The position numbers and the translations under genes were made by a program. From an uncultured Acidimicrobiales bacterium (GTDB lineage: Bacteria > Actinomycetota > Acidimicrobiia > Acidimicrobiales > CADCTF01): 33,203 nucleotides of DNA. This document shows positions 31,327-33,203 of the stretch, in pieces; position 1 is the stretch's first letter; the number at the start of each line of letters is the position of its first letter. The notes beneath the pieces were generated by a model. That model ran no database searches, was not told the origin of the DNA, and saw nothing but the letters and a program-made list of their open reading frames with translations. The stretch spans positions 1 to 33,203 of the forward strand of contig CADCTF010000020.1 of NCBI GenBank assembly GCA_902805655.1, written 5' to 3'.

Positions 31327-32466
31327 GTGGAGACGCTCGACTACTACAGCGCCGAGCCGGTCGAGATGCCGGTGTCCATTGCCGAGCTCGGAGTTCCCGG
31401 CCTGCGCTCGTCGGCGACGCCGACCACCTTCTCCACCCCGTGCCGGGACGACCTGGTCACCATCGACGGCCGGCCCGTCGCCGTGCGCGTGTCCGGCGAC
31501 GTCAAGGCCGCGATGGATCGTGAAGGCCTGACCCTGGAGGCGTGCGGCGCGCCCCTCGATCTCGGCCGAGGCGACCACGAGATCCGCACCGCCGCCGGCC
31601 GCACCGCCGGCATCGAGATCGACCGGCTGGTGCTCGATTCGCCGGCCGGCGGCTCGGTTGCCCCATCCGCATCGCGACCGCCGGTGCGGATACCGGCGAC
31701 GGCTCAGGTCGTGGGCACCACCAGGACGTCGTTCGACGTCCGGGTGGACGTCAGCGACGCGCGGCCCTTCTGGCTCGTGCTGGCCCAGAGCCACAACGAC
31801 GGGTGGGCTGCAACCCTGGGAGGACGAAGCCTCGGGCCACCCCAGCTGGTCGACGGCTTCGCCAACGGGTGGCTCATCACCCCGGACCAGATGGGCACGT
31901 TCGACGTGCAGCTTCGGTGGACCCCTCAACGGGTCGTCTGGGTCGCCCTTGCTCTCTCCGCGCTCGCCATCCTCGCCTGTCTGGCCATCGTCATCGCCAC
32001 CGGCCGCCGACTCTCCGGCTCCCGGTCGGCGGCGGCCACGGTGGCGCAGATGCCGACGCTCGACCTCTGGCGCTCGGCGAAGGACTCACCCGCTCCGCAC
32101 TCTGCACCGCGAGCTCTCCACGTGGCCTGGGTGCTGGCTGTTGCGCTCTTCTTCGGAGCTGCGGCCGCGCCGGTGGTCGGTGCGCTCGCCGGGGTGGCCG
32201 CTGCTGTCTCTCTGGCCTGGCCACCGGCGCGCCGGCTGCTGCGCTTCGGAGCCGCAGCTGCGCTCTGCCTCGGCGCTGCGTACGTCATCGTCCAGCAGGC
32301 GCGCTACAGCTATCCGCCCGACTTCGCGTGGCCCCAGAACTTCCCGCGAGCGCACACCCTGGGGTGGTTGGCCGTCGCACTTCTCGCCGCCGACCTGGTG
32401 CAGCCGAGCCGCCGGCGGGGCCGTTCCGAGGACCATGTCGCGACCGCAGAAAGTGGCCGACCCTGA
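31327..32466 (+). CDS. AftD-like protein, C-terminal part (beta-sandwich and membrane helices)
   Basis: 379 aa from GTG 31327, in the same frame as the upstream AftD part. It opens with VETLDYYSAEPVEMPVSIAE, then beta-rich soluble sequence with FWLVLAQSHNDGWAATLGG and FANGWLITPDQMG, and ends in about four membrane helices (from residue 200, VVWVALALSALAILACLAI). This is the C-terminal end of AftD-type proteins, which return to the membrane. No ribosome site lies before GTG 31327, so independent translation would depend on termination-reinitiation across the 12 bases after the TAG. Alternatives are a truly split two-subunit enzyme, readthrough, or a nonsense change. Confidence 0.75.
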   Translation: METLDYYSAEPVEMPVSIAELGVPGLRSSATPTTFSTPCRDDLVTIDGRPVAVRVSGDVKAAMDREGLTLEACGAPLDLGRGDHEIRTAAGRTAGIEIDRLVLDSPAGGSVAPSASRPPVRIPATAQVVGTTRTSFDVRVDVSDARPFWLVLAQSHNDGWAATLGGRSLGPPQLVDGFANGWLITPDQMGTFDVQLRWTPQRVVWVALALSALAILACLAIVIATGRRLSGSRSAAATVAQMPTLDLWRSAKDSPAPHSAPRALHVAWVLAVALFFGAAAAPVVGALAGVAAAVSLAWPPARRLLRFGAAAALCLGAAYVIVQQARYSYPPDFAWPQNFPRAHTLGWLAVALLAADLVQPSRRRGRSEDHVATAESGRP

Positions 32467-32490
32467 TGTGGCGCGTTACGGATCTGTGGC

Positions 32491-32496
32491 TAAAGT
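32491..32496 (+). promoter_or_regulatory. Candidate -10 hexamer TAAAGT of the solute-binding protein gene
   Basis: TAAAGT in the 69-base gap after the AftD-like gene would start transcription near 32503, giving a short leader with a GGGGGGA stretch before ATG 32536. No -35 is evident. Confidence 0.4.
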
Positions 32497-32535
32497 CCGT
32501 GTGACGAACGGCACAGTCGGGGGGAACGACGGCCG

Positions 32536-33203
32536 ATGACTACAGGAGGCAGTGTGCGGTTAGCACCAAACACGCCGAGGCTTCGTGGCCTCGGCGCGGT
32601 ACTTGTTCTTTCGCTCGTGGCGGCCGCGTGCGGCGGCGGCGGGAGCGGATCCGGCTCGACCGGAGGCGGCGACGGCACCCCCCAGCCCGGCGGAGAGATC
32701 GTTGTAGGCATCGAGTCCGAGAGCCCCGGCTGGCTGCCCGGCAAGGACGCCCATACAGCTGCGGGCGACATGGTCATGCACGCGATCCACGACCCGCTGA
32801 TGGCCGGAGACGAAGACGGTCAGACAGTGCCCTACCTGGCCGAGTCCCTCACCCCCAGCGCCGACCTCACCGAGTTCACGATCAAGCTGCGGCCGAACGT
32901 GAAGTTCCACGACGGCACCCCGCTCAACGCAGATGCCCTCGTGACGGTCTTCAACGACTACCTGAAGCCCCCGAGCAAGCGCACCGCCGGCTCGCTGACG
33001 ACGGTGACGTCGCTGACCAAGGTCGACGACCTGACGGCCGTCTACAAGCTGGCCGGCCCCAACGCCGCCTTCCCCGATCTGCTCACCGGCGTGATCGGCA
33101 TGCCGTTCTCGCCCACTGCTGCCAAGGCGCTGGGCGACAACGACTACTCGGCCAAGCCGGTCGGCACCGGCCCCTTCGTCTTCCAGTCCTGGACCCGGGA
33201 CAG
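32536..33203 (+). CDS. ABC transporter solute-binding lipoprotein, family 5 (peptide/nickel type), N-terminal part
   Basis: The gene runs off the window. A signal sequence (RLRGLGAVLVLSLVAAAC) ends in a lipobox-like AAAC, followed by a Gly/Ser-rich linker (GGGGSGSGSTGGG), so the mature protein is a membrane-anchored lipoprotein. The mature part GGEIVVGIESESPGWLPG, then VMHAIHDPLM, YLAESLTPSADLTEFTIKLRPNVKFHDGTPLNAD and PVGTGPFVFQSW is that of SBP_bac_5 proteins (OppA/DppA type), which deliver peptides or other solutes to an ABC importer. Two in-frame starts are possible: ATG 32536, or GTG 32554 with AGGAGG 4 bases upstream. Confidence 0.92.
   Translation, partial: MTTGGSVRLAPNTPRLRGLGAVLVLSLVAAACGGGGSGSGSTGGGDGTPQPGGEIVVGIESESPGWLPGKDAHTAAGDMVMHAIHDPLMAGDEDGQTVPYLAESLTPSADLTEFTIKLRPNVKFHDGTPLNADALVTVFNDYLKPPSKRTAGSLTTVTSLTKVDDLTAVYKLAGPNAAFPDLLTGVIGMPFSPTAAKALGDNDYSAKPVGTGPFVFQSWTRD

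Noticed and set aside
1-33203. Genome-wide reassignment of TAG as a sense codon
   Set aside because: At least six genes end in TAG at positions fitting their family length and neighbours (stops at 4732, 6624, 13500, 17052, 18804 and 23603 on the minus strand), so TAG works as a stop here.
1-33203. CRISPR arrays, tRNA or rRNA genes, insertion sequences, phage genes, attachment sites
   Set aside because: No regularly spaced repeats, cloverleaf with CCA-proximal T-loop, transposase or integrase motif, or terminal inverted repeats were seen on either strand.

Overview
The window is very GC-rich, gene-dense DNA of the actinobacterial type. GTG starts are frequent, genes on one strand often overlap by a few bases, and no gene that I can call ends in TAA. 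An AftD-like arabinofuranosyltransferase, two divergent acyl-CoA dehydrogenases, a homodimeric-type AceE and lysine/alanine-rich protein tails point to Actinomycetota. I would guess an Acidimicrobiia-like lineage, but that placement is inference.

Layout. 1-3.6 kb: the C-terminal end of an MMPL transporter, a minus-strand unit (metallo-beta-lactamase-fold hydrolase, nitroreductase, unknown protein), a VapBC-like cassette and a HAD phosphatase. 3.6-6.6 kb: an acyl-CoA dehydrogenase, two small conserved-looking unknown proteins, a roughly 220-nt candidate structured RNA with its own terminator, and an alpha/beta hydrolase lacking the usual nucleophile. 6.6-12.3 kb, minus strand: thiE, thiS, an HhH-GPD DNA-repair protein with a histone-like tail, aceE and a second acyl-CoA dehydrogenase. 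12.5-18.8 kb: an RNase HI-SLOG fusion, a short-chain dehydrogenase, an MFS transporter, a YihY-type membrane protein and a D-aminoacylase-type amidohydrolase. 18.8-20.9 kb, minus strand: thiG and thiH behind a TPP riboswitch. 20.9-32.5 kb: an envelope-glycan locus with two GT-C membrane glycosyltransferases, a polyprenyl-phosphate-mannose-type GT2, a UDP-galactopyranose-mutase-like flavoprotein, a methyltransferase, a GT4 and an AftD homologue. The window ends inside a family-5 solute-binding lipoprotein.

How the genes fit together. ThiS, ThiG and ThiH would make the thiazole half of thiamin, ThiE would join it to the pyrimidine, and AceE uses thiamin diphosphate. Only thiGH shows a TPP riboswitch. 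In the glycan locus the GT2 probably makes a lipid-linked sugar donor used by the GT-C enzymes, while the mutase-like protein and AftD suggest a furanose-containing surface polymer.

Most notable observations. (1) The 5.3-5.5 kb intergenic region folds convincingly on paper and carries a mini-ORF. (2) thiH and aftD are each open in one frame from start to end except for a single in-frame TAG, although TAG is clearly a normal stop elsewhere in the window. (3) Many transcription units have a TANNNT hexamer 6-9 nt before the start codon, which indicates leaderless mRNAs.
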